Assembly: GCA_002347405.1 (NCBI GenBank)
Contig: DDXB01000031.1
Location: 73,563-137,562, forward strand
From: Rhodocyclaceae bacterium UBA2271
GTDB taxonomy: Bacteria > Pseudomonadota > Gammaproteobacteria > Burkholderiales > Rhodocyclaceae
Direction of reading: 5' to 3'
Length of the DNA stretch: 64,000 bases
The notes beneath the pieces were generated by a model that did not search any database, was not told the DNA's origin, and saw only the letters and a list, made by a program, of their open reading frames with translations. Position numbers and translations under genes: made by a program. Of this stretch, positions 33,959 through 42,647 are shown one piece after another; the stretch's first letter is position 1, and every line of letters begins with the position of its first letter.

Positions 33959-34381
33959 ATGAACCCGATGTCGCCACCCCTCGACTCACTGGACGCGCAG
34001 ATTGTCGCTGTGCTGCGCGAGGCCTTCCCTGGCGTTGAGGCGGTGTATCGCTATGGTAGTTTTGGCGGCATGTATGAACGCCCCGACAGCGATATTGACC
34101 TTTCAGTACAGGGCCCCGCCAAGCTCGATTTTGCCACGCGTATGCGACTGATCGCCTTGCTGGAGGCGCGGACGGGCCGCAGGATCGATCTGAATGACAT
34201 GCGCGCCTTGCCTGTCACCCTGCGCGTGCAGATCGTCACTCAGGGGCGCCGCTTGTTTGCGGCCCATCCGGCCAGCGCCGAGGCCGACGACTCGCGTGTG
34301 CTTTCCGAGTATGCAGAGCTCAACGAATTCCGCCGTCCGATCCTGGACGACATTCGCGCTCGAGGTTCGATTTATGGATGA
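33959..34381 (+). CDS. mntA: MntA-type nucleotidyltransferase antitoxin
   Basis: The 140-residue protein has the minimal nucleotidyltransferase signature GSFGGMYERPDSDIDLSV at about residues 33-50 (GS, then DID). In the MntA-HepT family the antitoxin adds AMP to a Tyr next to the toxin active site. The gene overlaps hepT by 8 bases. It sits just after the right arm of the vapBC inverted repeat and 430 bp before the first msh pseudopilin gene. Confidence 0.88.
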   Translation: MNPMSPPLDSLDAQIVAVLREAFPGVEAVYRYGSFGGMYERPDSDIDLSVQGPAKLDFATRMRLIALLEARTGRRIDLNDMRALPVTLRVQIVTQGRRLFAAHPASAEADDSRVLSEYAELNEFRRPILDDIRARGSIYG

Positions 34382-34793
34382 GGTGCTATTAGGCAAGGCG
34401 GCCATCATCGAGCGCTGCCTCAAGCGCATTGCCGCGGAGTACATCGGCCACGAAGCCGAACTTGAAAGCAACCTCATGCGTCAGGATGCCTTGGTGCTGA
34501 ACTTGCAGCGTGCTTGTGAAGCGACTATTGATGCCGCCATGCATCTGGTGCGCATCCACCGTCTCGGCATCCCCACCGAAAGTCGCCAGGCCTTCGAGAT
34601 GCTGATGAAGGCGGGACGGCTTGATGCCGAACTGGGTCGCCGCCTGATTGCCATGGTCGGTTTTCGCAATATCGCCGTTCATGCCTACCAGGACATCGAC
34701 ATCGACATCGGCATCCTGCGTCATATTCTTGTCGAAGGTGTCGGCGATCTCGCCGTCTTCGCCCGGCATATCCTGCAAGAAGCGCTGCCGTAA
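34374..34793 (+). CDS. hepT: HepT-type HEPN ribonuclease toxin
   Basis: The 139-residue all-helical protein carries the HEPN RX4HXY motif as RNIAVHAY (Arg98, His103, Tyr105). The Tyr is the residue modified by MntA in the known family. SRQAFEMLMKAGRLDAELGRRLIAMVGFRN precedes it, as in other HepT proteins. The ATG at 34374 overlaps the mntA end. Only 16 bp separate it from the mshC-like gene, so transcription from mntA may run into the msh operon. Confidence 0.9.
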   Translation: MDEVLLGKAAIIERCLKRIAAEYIGHEAELESNLMRQDALVLNLQRACEATIDAAMHLVRIHRLGIPTESRQAFEMLMKAGRLDAELGRRLIAMVGFRNIAVHAYQDIDIDIGILRHILVEGVGDLAVFARHILQEALP

Positions 34794-34809
34794 GCGCTTC
34801 ACTCAAACG

Positions 34810-35280
34810 ATGAGACCATTTGAGCACGTGCCAGTACAACGCGGTTTCACCATGGTCGAGTTGATCGTGACAATGGTCATCATCGGCATCCTCGCCGTCG
34901 TGGTGCTGCCGCGCTTTGATCTGCTGCGCGGGTTTGACGAGATCGGGTATCGCGATCAGGTGAAGGCGACGCTGGAATATGCGCGGAAGGCGGCGGTGGC
35001 GCAGCGGCGCAATGTGCAGGTCACGCTTGCCGCCGGTAGTGTCAGTGTCATGATTGCCAGCGATATTCCGGAAGGTGCGGCGGCCGGCACTTTTAACCGG
35101 AATCTGGTTTTGCCAGGCAGCAACAGCCATACCTTTGCCGCGCCCAGCGGCGTGACACTGAATCCACCGGCAACCCTGACCTTCGATCCGCTGGGTCGTC
35201 CTTCTGCGGCGGGAAGCTTCACCATCAGCGGCATCGCGCAGCCGATCATCGTCGAGGCGGAGACCGGCTATGTCCGCTGA
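34810..35280 (+). CDS. mshC: MSHA-type minor prepilin (MshC-like)
   Basis: The 156-residue protein has a type IV prepilin leader: cleavage after Gly12 in VQRG then FTMVELIVTMVIIGILAVV, with Glu at +5. LRGFDEIGYRDQVKATLEYARKAAVAQRRNVQVTL resembles MshC/GspH-like minor pilins. The ATG at 34810 gives the shortest leader that fits. The stop overlaps the next gene by 11 bases. It is the first of an overlapping chain with mshD, mshO and mshP. Confidence 0.8.
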   Translation: MRPFEHVPVQRGFTMVELIVTMVIIGILAVVVLPRFDLLRGFDEIGYRDQVKATLEYARKAAVAQRRNVQVTLAAGSVSVMIASDIPEGAAAGTFNRNLVLPGSNSHTFAAPSGVTLNPPATLTFDPLGRPSAAGSFTISGIAQPIIVEAETGYVR

Positions 35281-35566
35281 TCTCCCCCCCCTCTTCGAAC
35301 GCCTCGCCGCCCGGTATGTCTGGTGGCAATCTCCGCGCGAAGCCGCTTTGCAGCCGCGCCGGATCATTACGCGGGTCATGGAGCTGGGCGATTACGCTGA
35401 CGTCGAGGCGCTTGATGATGCCGTGGGCGAGGTTGCCCTGCGCGATGCGCTGCTGCATGCCGAGGTCGGCGAGTTTTCGCCGCGCTCCTGGCACTATTGG
35501 CATTATCGGCTGGGGCTGGCGCGTCTGGGCGAAGTGCCGCCGCTGCCGCAAAGGCGCTGCGAATGA
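35270..35566 (+). CDS. Small partner protein of the AbiEii-like gene
   Basis: A 98-residue protein with no signal or membrane segment. It contains WWQSPREAALQPRRIITRVMELGDYADVEAL and SPRSWHYWHYRLGL. I recognise the type as a small protein often found directly before AbiEii-like nucleotidyltransferases, but not a named family with a known activity. It overlaps mshC by 11 bases and the next gene by 4 (ATGA), so it is translated with both. Confidence 0.7.
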   Translation: MSADLPPLFERLAARYVWWQSPREAALQPRRIITRVMELGDYADVEALDDAVGEVALRDALLHAEVGEFSPRSWHYWHYRLGLARLGEVPPLPQRRCE

Positions 35567-36231
35567 CGGCGATTTTGGTTCCGCGCATGGAGATTTTGCC
35601 GCCGACCCAGCAGCGGCTATGGCCGATGTTGCGGGGAATGGATGATCTCGGTTTCGTGCTGTATGGCGGGACAGCGATTGCCCTGCAACTGGGGCACCGC
35701 GCCTCGGTGGATTTTGATTTCTTTGCGAATCGCCCGCTCGACAAGGAAGCTTTGCGCGCCGCTTTTCCCTGGCTGGCCAGCGCCACGGTCTTGCAAGATG
35801 GCACGAATGCCTGGACTTTGCTGGTGCGCGATGCCGCCGGCGCGGAAGTCAAACTGTCGTTCTTCGGCGGTCTGTGTTTCGGGCGGGTTGGACAACCGCG
35901 ACAGACGGCGGATGGCGTTCTGCTGCTTGCCGCGCTTGAAGATTTGCTCGCTCACAAGCTGAAAGTCTTGCTCCAGCGCGTCGAGGCCAAGGACTATCTG
36001 GATATCGCGGCGCTGCTGGCAGCCGGCCTTGATCTGGCGGGCGGACTGGCAGCGGCGCGTTTGCTGTTCGGCGCGAATTTTCAGCCCAGCGAAGCTCTCA
36101 AGGCAATGACCTGGTTTGAGGGGGGCGACCTGGCCGCGCTGCCTGCCAATGTGTGTTCAACCTTGATCCATCACGCCGCGCGGGAATTGCATCTTCCCGA
36201 GGTCGGCTTGTCGGCTGAGGGGCTGACATGA
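35563..36231 (+). CDS. AbiEii/AbiGii-like nucleotidyltransferase toxin
   Basis: The 222-residue protein shows the AbiEii motif LYGGTAIALQLGHRASVDFDFF (GG at 35-36, Asp50 and Asp52), and DLLAHKLKVLLQRVEAKDYLDIAALL, typical of these nucleotidyltransferases. In known pairs the enzyme blocks growth unless held by its partner. It overlaps the 98-residue gene upstream and mshD downstream by 4 bases each, so it is embedded in the msh operon without an R1 border. Confidence 0.8.
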   Translation: MTAILVPRMEILPPTQQRLWPMLRGMDDLGFVLYGGTAIALQLGHRASVDFDFFANRPLDKEALRAAFPWLASATVLQDGTNAWTLLVRDAAGAEVKLSFFGGLCFGRVGQPRQTADGVLLLAALEDLLAHKLKVLLQRVEAKDYLDIAALLAAGLDLAGGLAAARLLFGANFQPSEALKAMTWFEGGDLAALPANVCSTLIHHAARELHLPEVGLSAEGLT

Positions 36232-36767
36232 ATCACCAACGCGGCCTCACGCTGATCGAGCTGATCGTCTTCATCGTCATCGTCGGCGTGGCGCTGGCGG
36301 GAGTGCTGACGGTGCTCAACCACACCACGCGGCATTCTGCCGATCCGATGGTGCGCAAACAGGCGCTGGCGATTGCCGAGGCGATACTGGAAGAGGTGAT
36401 GCTGCAGCCGTTTACCTGGTGCGATCCGGATGATCCACAGGCGGCGACGGCCGGAAGCTATACCTTGTGCAGCGCTGCTGCCGAATTTGGTCTGGGGCCG
36501 GAAACGGGCGAAGCCCGCGCTTCCGCGACCAACCCCTTCGACAACGTCAACGACTACCATGGGCTGACGACGACGACCAATATTTCCGGAGGAGGCGCGG
36601 CTCCCTATGCCGCGACGGTGAACGTGGCACGCACCACCCTGAATGGCATTGGCGATGCCACGCCGACTTCGGCGACCCTGCTCATCACGGTAACCGTTAC
36701 CGCGCCCGGCGAAACCATCGAGCTGCAGGGCTACCGCACCCGCCATTCGCCCAACCTGCTGCCATGA
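36228..36767 (+). CDS. mshD: MSHA-type minor prepilin (MshD-like)
   Basis: The 179-residue protein has the prepilin leader MNHQRG followed by LTLIELIVFIVIVGVALAGV (Glu at +5). ALAIAEAILEEVMLQPFTWCDPDD is characteristic of MshD, as is the later NPFDNVNDYHG. It overlaps the AbiEii-like gene by 4 bases and mshO by 4. It should act in pilus assembly with the other msh pseudopilins at the inner membrane. Confidence 0.85.
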   Translation: MNHQRGLTLIELIVFIVIVGVALAGVLTVLNHTTRHSADPMVRKQALAIAEAILEEVMLQPFTWCDPDDPQAATAGSYTLCSAAAEFGLGPETGEARASATNPFDNVNDYHGLTTTTNISGGGAAPYAATVNVARTTLNGIGDATPTSATLLITVTVTAPGETIELQGYRTRHSPNLLP

Positions 36768-37561
36768 ACCTCCGTCTGCGTCGATCCGCCGGTTTCACCC
36801 TGATCGAGGCGATCATGGTGATTGTCATCACCGGCATCCTGGCCGGCATTGTCGCGGTCTTCATCACCAAGCCGGTGGAGGGCTATGTCGATTCCGTGCG
36901 CCGCGCCGAACTGACCGACAATGCCGATGTCGCCCTGCGCCGCATCGCGCGGGATGTGCGGCTGGCGCTGCCGAACAGCTTACGCACGGTACCTAACGGC
37001 TTCGAGTTCATCATGACCAAATCGGGCGGGCGCTATCGTGACGGTGCGGATGGGTCGACCGGTGGGGACGTATTGAACTTCAATGTCGTCGCGCCCGGCG
37101 ATTTGAGTTTCGATGTTCTTGGCCCACCATCTGAAATGACAGCCAACGATCTCGTCGTTGTTTACAACCTTGGCGTGCCGGGTTCCGATGCATATACGGG
37201 CAACAGGGCGCTTGTCTCGTCCATTATCGGCAACAATGTGACATTGGCCAGCAACCCTTTCACATACCCGTCGCCCTCCGCACGCTTTCAGGTTATCGAC
37301 AAAAATGCGCAGGTGGTGCGCTACTTATGCGACGGCACGAGCTTGAGGCGGATCACTGAGTGCAGCCTGAGCGCCACGAGTTGCATCCCGACCAATGCCC
37401 TGCTCGCCGGAGGAGGCACCGTGACTGCATCTTGTCCAAACATCGATTACAGCCCCAACGCCACCGGCCGCAATGGCCTGCTCTATATCAGTCTCACGCT
37501 GACCAGCGGTGGCGAGTCCGTCACCCTGTTCCAGCAAATCCACGTCGATAATTCGCCATGA
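36764..37561 (+). CDS. mshO: MSHA-type minor prepilin (MshO-like)
   Basis: The 265-residue protein has the leader MNLRLRRSAG then FTLIEAIMVIVITGILAGIVAVF (Glu at +5). KPVEGYVDSVRRAELTDNADVALRRIARDVRLALPNS is a strong MshO hallmark. The large C-terminal domain is typical of a PilW/GspJ-like minor pilin. It overlaps mshD and mshP by 4 bases each. Confidence 0.87.
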   Translation: MNLRLRRSAGFTLIEAIMVIVITGILAGIVAVFITKPVEGYVDSVRRAELTDNADVALRRIARDVRLALPNSLRTVPNGFEFIMTKSGGRYRDGADGSTGGDVLNFNVVAPGDLSFDVLGPPSEMTANDLVVVYNLGVPGSDAYTGNRALVSSIIGNNVTLASNPFTYPSPSARFQVIDKNAQVVRYLCDGTSLRRITECSLSATSCIPTNALLAGGGTVTASCPNIDYSPNATGRNGLLYISLTLTSGGESVTLFQQIHVDNSP

Positions 37562-38067
37562 AGCAACTCCGCGGCTTTGCCATCGTCTCGGCCATCTTCA
37601 TCCTCGTCGTGCTGGCGGCGCTGGGGGCGTTCATCCTCAACATCTCGTCCAGCCAGCAGATCGGCTCGGCGCTCGATGTGCAGGGCGTGCGCGCCTATCA
37701 GGCGGCGCGGGCGGGGGTGGAGTGGGGGTTGTATCAGGTCAATTCTTTCGGTGCGCCGCCAGCGGCAGCCTCACCCACCGCCTACAACTTCAGCTACGGG
37801 AATCCGGCGACAACTGTAGGGGCTGCCAACGCTAACAATCGCTCATGCAACAGCGCGAATGGGTCGTTTCCTGTGTTCGGTTTTACCGTTTCCGTTATCT
37901 GCATAGCCTCTACCGAGGCAGTTCCCGGTGAGCCAATCATCTATACCATCACCTCGACGGCCTGTAGCCAGGCAAATTCCACTGGAGTTTGTCCGAACAC
38001 GGACACAAGCGGCTCCACAGTCCCCGGCAACCTCTACATCGAACGCCGCCTGACCGTGACTTTCTGA
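37558..38067 (+). CDS. mshP: MSHA-type minor prepilin-like protein (MshP-like)
   Basis: The 169-residue protein begins MKQLRGFAIVSAIFILVVLAALGAF, a prepilin-like leader with Ser in place of the usual Glu at +5, as in MshP/PilX-like proteins. VQGVRAYQAARAGVEWGLYQV is the family signature. Cys residues in the C-terminal half could form disulfides. It ends the overlapping operon; an R1 copy begins 3 bp after its stop. Confidence 0.85.
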   Translation: MKQLRGFAIVSAIFILVVLAALGAFILNISSSQQIGSALDVQGVRAYQAARAGVEWGLYQVNSFGAPPAAASPTAYNFSYGNPATTVGAANANNRSCNSANGSFPVFGFTVSVICIASTEAVPGEPIIYTITSTACSQANSTGVCPNTDTSGSTVPGNLYIERRLTVTF

Positions 38068-38069
38068 GC

Positions 38070-38092
38070 GCCGTCCCGCCAGCGCCGACTTT
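38070..38092 (+). repeat. R1 repeat between mshP and nucleotidyltransferase copy 2
   Basis: A perfect 23-base R1 copy directly after the mshP stop. Confidence 0.8.
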
Positions 38093-38125
38093 CCGCGACA
38101 ATATCTTGCCGAGACTGACCGCCCC

Positions 38126-38625
38126 ATGAAAATCACGGAGATCTTGCAATCCTTATCCGACGCGCAGGTTCAATACGTTCTGGTCGGCGGTCTGGCGGTT
38201 CAACTGCATGGATTTCTACGCTCCACTTTCGATGTTGATCTGGTTCTTGCGATGAATGACGAGAATCTGGCCAGGTTTATCGATATTGCCAACCGATTCG
38301 GGTTGCTTCCCGTGATCCCGGTACCCATCGACTCACTTAGAAACGCCCAACAAATCGATCAGTGGCATCGCGAAAAGGCATGCTGGCATTTGCGCTAAGA
38401 GAGCCCCAGGTCGGCGGCAGCGTGGTGAACGTGCTGGTCCGCCCGGATCTTTCATTCGATAGATTGATTGCCAATGCGGTCATGGGTGAATTGTTCGGCC
38501 GACGGGTGCCAATTGCTTCCATTGACGATCTGCTCGCCATGAAGCGCATTGCCAATCGTCCCAAGGATCAGCTTGATATCGCAGCCCTGGAAAAGATCAA
38601 GCGCGGCGAGGATCCAAATGGCTGA
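38126..38625 (+). pseudogene. MNT-type nucleotidyltransferase-like gene, copy 2, frameshifted
   Basis: It starts MKITEILQSLSDAQVQYVLVGGLAV, closely matching copy 1 at 28593. At about 38373 it has GAAAAGGC where copy 1 has GAAAAAGGC. This one-base loss shifts the frame and stops it at 38398. The remaining frame (MLAFALREPQVGG onward) continues the match to the end at 38625. The break lies in an A-run, so a slippage-based restoration or sequencing error is possible. Confidence 0.85.
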
Positions 38626-38803
38626 AATCGCAGATCATGTATCCGCATCGATTCCGGAGAGCCTGATGCTCAGTCGCTTGGCCATATCCGAGCAAATGCG
38701 GGAATTCTTTATCGAAATGTGGCTGCAAAACCCCGCGCTGGCGAAGCAGGCCGGGGCCAAGGTACAAGGAATTCTCTCGCCGCTGGGACAAATGGAGGAA
38801 TAA
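38618..38803 (+). CDS. Small partner of nucleotidyltransferase copy 2
   Basis: A 61-residue protein (SLMLSRLAISEQMREFFIEMWL then QNPALAKQAG) homologous to 29086-29310 but ending at GQMEE, without the repeat-encoded tail. It overlaps the nucleotidyltransferase reading frame by 8 bases, as in copy 1. The function is unknown. Confidence 0.65.
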   Translation: MAEIADHVSASIPESLMLSRLAISEQMREFFIEMWLQNPALAKQAGAKVQGILSPLGQMEE

Positions 38804-38825
38804 ATGGTGTCTGACCCCGTTTTCG

Positions 38826-38897
38826 CACGTTGTAACAAGAAAATCGAGTCTGGCCCCTTTTCACGTTGTAACAAGAAAATCGAGCCTGGCCCCTTTT
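38826..38897 (+). repeat. Tandem 36-bp repeat
   Basis: Two units starting CACGTTGTAACAAGAAAATC and ending CTGGCCCCTTTT (38826-38861 and 38862-38897) differ at one base. A related TGTCTGACCCCGTTTT precedes them (38808-38824). Confidence 0.85.
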
Positions 38898-38909
38898 CAC
38901 TCCACTCTC

Positions 38910-38944
38910 ATACGGGGCATTTCATCCCGCCAGCGCTGACTTTT
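38910..38944 (+). repeat. R1 repeat with 5' extension, upstream of mshQ copy 2
   Basis: ATACGGGGCATTTCAT then CCCGCC and AGCGCTGACTTTT. It lies 11 bp before the mshQ start, just outside the GGAGAA ribosome site. Confidence 0.8.
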
Positions 38945-38955
38945 GGAGAAAAGCG

Positions 38956-41900
38956 ATGAAGCCGCATATCGCCGCCATCCGGAAATCGTGGTCTGTCCCC
39001 GTTTTCTCGTTTCGTTTTCTCTTTTTCTCCGTTTTCTTTCCTGTTTTACTGCTGATATTGTTTGCCGGTACGGCGCAGGCCGCCACCTATGCCTATCGCA
39101 ACCAGGCGTTCGCCTACGATACGCCGTCGGCGGGCGCGACCACGGTGGCGTGGCATGCCAGCGGGGCGTCGCCGGCCTGCACCAGCTTTCCCAACGGCGA
39201 CGACGACTGGGCGGATGTGTCGTTCCCTGGCGGGTTTACATTCACCTTTGCCGGCACGAACTATTCGGGAGTCCGCATCTATTCGAATGGGATTCTCGCC
39301 TTCGGCAACGATGTATCCGGCTTTCATCGTAACTACACGCCCCAGGCCCTGCCGATCACCGGGCAGGCGCTGGCCGGTCCGGCCGGTTGCCCGCGCGGGG
39401 TGCCGGCGCGGCTCATGCTGCCCTACTGGATCGATATCGTCGCGGGCACGGCCAACAGCACGGCGGGGGCGTCGGTCAAGCACGAAATCCTCGGAACCGC
39501 GCCCAATCGTCGTTTCGTCATTTCATGGGATAACGTCAAGCTCTATAACTCGACCACCCGCTACAACTTCCAGGTGGTGCTGTACGAGGGTTCGGCGGGC
39601 GTCAATAACTACTTCGAATACCGCTATACCTCCGGTTCCAGCAATGGCGCCAACGCGACTGTGGGCGTGCAGGTGTCGACCACCGATTACACCCAGTATT
39701 CCTACAACCAGCAGTTCATCGACACAACCAACGGCACCTCCATCTTCTGGTATCCGGCCAACCAGTTGGCGACCAAGGGAGCCGAATACCGCTTCGACGA
39801 AGGCGTCTGGACGGGCGGTGCCGGCGAGGTGCAGGATACCTCGGGCAATTCGCAGGATGCCCAGCGCCTCGGCAACGCCAGCAACATTGCTAATGGCAGA
39901 CTATGTCGCGGCGGTAGTTTCACCAACAACACGTCGAACGCCACCATCGACGCCGTGGCTACGCCAGTCGTGCCCGGAAACACCGGTTCCGTGTCGTTCT
40001 GGTATCGCTCCAACAACAGCTGGAATACCGCCAACACGATGCTGTTCGACGCCACGGCCGTGGCCAACCGGCCGTTTTTCCTGATGAAGCGCAGTACGGG
40101 CGCTTTGCGTTTCGCGATCGCCGACAGCAGCGGCACCACGGTAACCGCCGAAACCGGCAACCTGACCTATGCCGCGAACAGCTGGCAGCACATTGGCGTG
40201 ACCTGGAACGTCCGCACCGGAACCAACCAGACGCTCGTCCAGATATTCATCAACGGCACCCTCGTCACCTTCGCGCGCGGCACTACCAATGGCACGCTGC
40301 CCGCCATCGGTTCCATCTATGTCGGCGACAACCGCACGTCCGGCGTGACGCCGAACAATGGCACGCCCAACGGCGCGAACGGTACCATCGACGAGTTCTA
40401 TATCTACCCGATGGACGTCAGCGGCCCGCAGTTCGAGGCCGACATGAACCTGACGCGGCCGACCTGCACCGCGCTCGACCATTTCCGCATCATCCATGAC
40501 GGTACCGCCGCGTGCGGCGCCGCGCAGGTCACCATCGAGGCGCACGACGTCAACCATGCCCTGTTCGACCTGGCCGGTACGACGATGACGGTTTCCACCA
40601 GCACCGGCCACGGTACCTGGTCGGCGGTCAGCGCGATCAACCCGGTCACCAACACCGTTCCCGGCACCGCGACCTACACTTTCGCCAACGAAAACCGGAT
40701 CGTGCTGTCCCTGAACAATCCCTATACCGAGACCGTCAATATCAACCTCGCCTCGGGCACGATCACCGAGCGCTCCGGCGCGGCCGCCACCTGCACGGCG
40801 GATGACTACACCTTCGGGACGACCTGCGACGCGGACCTGGTGTTCGGCTCCTGCGTGGGCAACTTCGAATGCCTGGAGTCGGGGCTGACCTACAACAACC
40901 TGACGACCAGCCCGACGGCGCGCAACCCGCTCTACACCAAACTGTCGGGCACAGGTTTCTCGTTCGATGTCGTCGCACTCGACACGGCTGGCAATCGCGT
41001 CAGCAACTACGCAGCCGATACCGACCAGGCCGTGACGGTCGAACTGGTCGATGCCAGCGGCGCCTGCGCCAGCCTGTCGGCGCTCAGCCCCGCCGTGGCG
41101 GCGACGCTGACCTTCACCAAGGCCGGACAGCCGACCGATCAGGGGCGCAAGACCGTCGGCTTCACGGTGGCCAAGGCCTACGCCAACTTACGCTGTCGTG
41201 TGACTGATGCCAATCAGGTCCCCAGCGTGGTCGGTTGTTCGACCGACAGTTTCGCAATTCGCCCACCGGTTTTCACCGTCACCACCACGAACGCCACCAA
41301 CACCGGCACATCGGGAACGCCGATCTTCAAGGCTGGCAGCGACAGCTTCAACCTGACCGCCAGTGCAGTCGCCGGCTACGGCGGCACACCGCTCGTTAAC
41401 AATACCCTGACCATTGGCACCCCGACGGTCGGGACAGTCAGCGGCAGCTTTGGTGCTGCCAACACAGCCACCGGCATCGCCGTCGGCAACACCTTCACCT
41501 ACAGTGAGGCGGGCAACCTCGGCCTCAATGCCAACGCCGTCTATGACGACAGTTTCACCGGCGTCGACCAGCCCAACGATTGCACCAACGACTTCTCCAA
41601 TGCCATGGTGGGTGGCAAGTACGGCTGCAAGATCGGCAGCGGTGCCGTTGCGCAAACCACCGGCAGCAGTGGCTTCGGTCGTTTCATCCCGAATCATTTC
41701 ATCCTGTCTGCGGCCAGCATCACCCCGGCCGGCGGCACCTTCAGCTATATGGATCAACCCTTTGGCGTCACCTTCACCCTGGCGGCAGTGAATGCCAGTG
41801 GGGGCACGACCATGAATTACGCCGGCAGCTATGCCAAGCTCGATACAACCAACGCAGCCCTGTGGCCATCAACCACGCTGGGTGCGACCGGCCTTGGTCT

Positions 41901-42627
41901 GGGCGCGAAAGACGGCAGCAGTGATCTCTCCCCCCGGCTTACCGTCGTTGGGACGCCAACCGGTAACTGGACGACTGGCACGAACACGGTGGCTGCCAGC
42001 CTGAAATTCAGCCGGCCGGTGACCACGGCCGCCGACGCGACCTGGGGTAGCTACGACGCGCTCGACATCGGCGTGGCGCCGCAGGATGCCGATGGCGTCA
42101 AGCTGCTGCCGACGGCACTGGACCTTGATGCCTCCCCACCCGCTGGCGCAGAGCGGCAGAAAATGAGCAGCCAGACCAAACTTCGTTTTGGTCGCCTGCG
42201 GCTCATCAACGCCTATGGCTCGGAACTGCTGCGGCCACGTGTTGAATACCGCGCCGAGTACTGGGACGGCAACCGCTGGACGATCAATCTGCTCGATGCA
42301 ACCACGCCCATCGTCAGTGGCAATATTGTTGCGGGCGGTCTGACCGTGAGTGCCGTGACACCGCTCAACGCGGGAAGCGGTTTCATTACCTTCAACCCGG
42401 CCGCCGTCGGCAGTTATGACATTGCGCTCAATCTCAGTGTCAGTGGCAACGATACCTCGTGCAATGCCGCGCACGGCGGCACGGCCGCCAACCGGCCCTG
42501 GCTGAAAGGCTTCTGGGCAGCACCGACCAATTGTGGCGGCGTGGCGGCCTGGGCGCAGGATCCCAATGCCCGCATCCGCCTCGGCTCGCCCAAGGCACCC
42601 CATATCTATCTGCGTGAGCGCTATTAA
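38956..42627 (+). CDS. mshQ: Large secreted MshQ-like protein (LamG, DUF6701), copy 2
   Basis: The 1223-residue protein has a signal peptide with a long hydrophobic run (residues 16-35) ending TAQA. An N-terminal globular region (about 40-260) contains FPGGFTFTFAGTNYSGVRIYSNG. A LamG-like domain lies at about 275-500 (GSVSFWYRSNNSWN, GTIDEFYIYPMDV), and a C-terminal DUF6701 region (FGRLRLINAYGSELLRPRVEY, IRLGSPKAPHIYLRERY) follows. GGAGAA supports the ATG. It is the expected last gene of the mshCDOP cluster, separated from mshP by the inserted nucleotidyltransferase module. Copy 1 shares the C-terminal half but has a different N-terminal domain. Confidence 0.82.
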   Translation: MKPHIAAIRKSWSVPVFSFRFLFFSVFFPVLLLILFAGTAQAATYAYRNQAFAYDTPSAGATTVAWHASGASPACTSFPNGDDDWADVSFPGGFTFTFAGTNYSGVRIYSNGILAFGNDVSGFHRNYTPQALPITGQALAGPAGCPRGVPARLMLPYWIDIVAGTANSTAGASVKHEILGTAPNRRFVISWDNVKLYNSTTRYNFQVVLYEGSAGVNNYFEYRYTSGSSNGANATVGVQVSTTDYTQYSYNQQFIDTTNGTSIFWYPANQLATKGAEYRFDEGVWTGGAGEVQDTSGNSQDAQRLGNASNIANGRLCRGGSFTNNTSNATIDAVATPVVPGNTGSVSFWYRSNNSWNTANTMLFDATAVANRPFFLMKRSTGALRFAIADSSGTTVTAETGNLTYAANSWQHIGVTWNVRTGTNQTLVQIFINGTLVTFARGTTNGTLPAIGSIYVGDNRTSGVTPNNGTPNGANGTIDEFYIYPMDVSGPQFEADMNLTRPTCTALDHFRIIHDGTAACGAAQVTIEAHDVNHALFDLAGTTMTVSTSTGHGTWSAVSAINPVTNTVPGTATYTFANENRIVLSLNNPYTETVNINLASGTITERSGAAATCTADDYTFGTTCDADLVFGSCVGNFECLESGLTYNNLTTSPTARNPLYTKLSGTGFSFDVVALDTAGNRVSNYAADTDQAVTVELVDASGACASLSALSPAVAATLTFTKAGQPTDQGRKTVGFTVAKAYANLRCRVTDANQVPSVVGCSTDSFAIRPPVFTVTTTNATNTGTSGTPIFKAGSDSFNLTASAVAGYGGTPLVNNTLTIGTPTVGTVSGSFGAANTATGIAVGNTFTYSEAGNLGLNANAVYDDSFTGVDQPNDCTNDFSNAMVGGKYGCKIGSGAVAQTTGSSGFGRFIPNHFILSAASITPAGGTFSYMDQPFGVTFTLAAVNASGGTTMNYAGSYAKLDTTNAALWPSTTLGATGLGLGAKDGSSDLSPRLTVVGTPTGNWTTGTNTVAASLKFSRPVTTAADATWGSYDALDIGVAPQDADGVKLLPTALDLDASPPAGAERQKMSSQTKLRFGRLRLINAYGSELLRPRVEYRAEYWDGNRWTINLLDATTPIVSGNIVAGGLTVSAVTPLNAGSGFITFNPAAVGSYDIALNLSVSGNDTSCNAAHGGTAANRPWLKGFWAAPTNCGGVAAWAQDPNARIRLGSPKAPHIYLRERY

Positions 42628-42647
42628 GCACGCCGCCAGCCTTCGCG

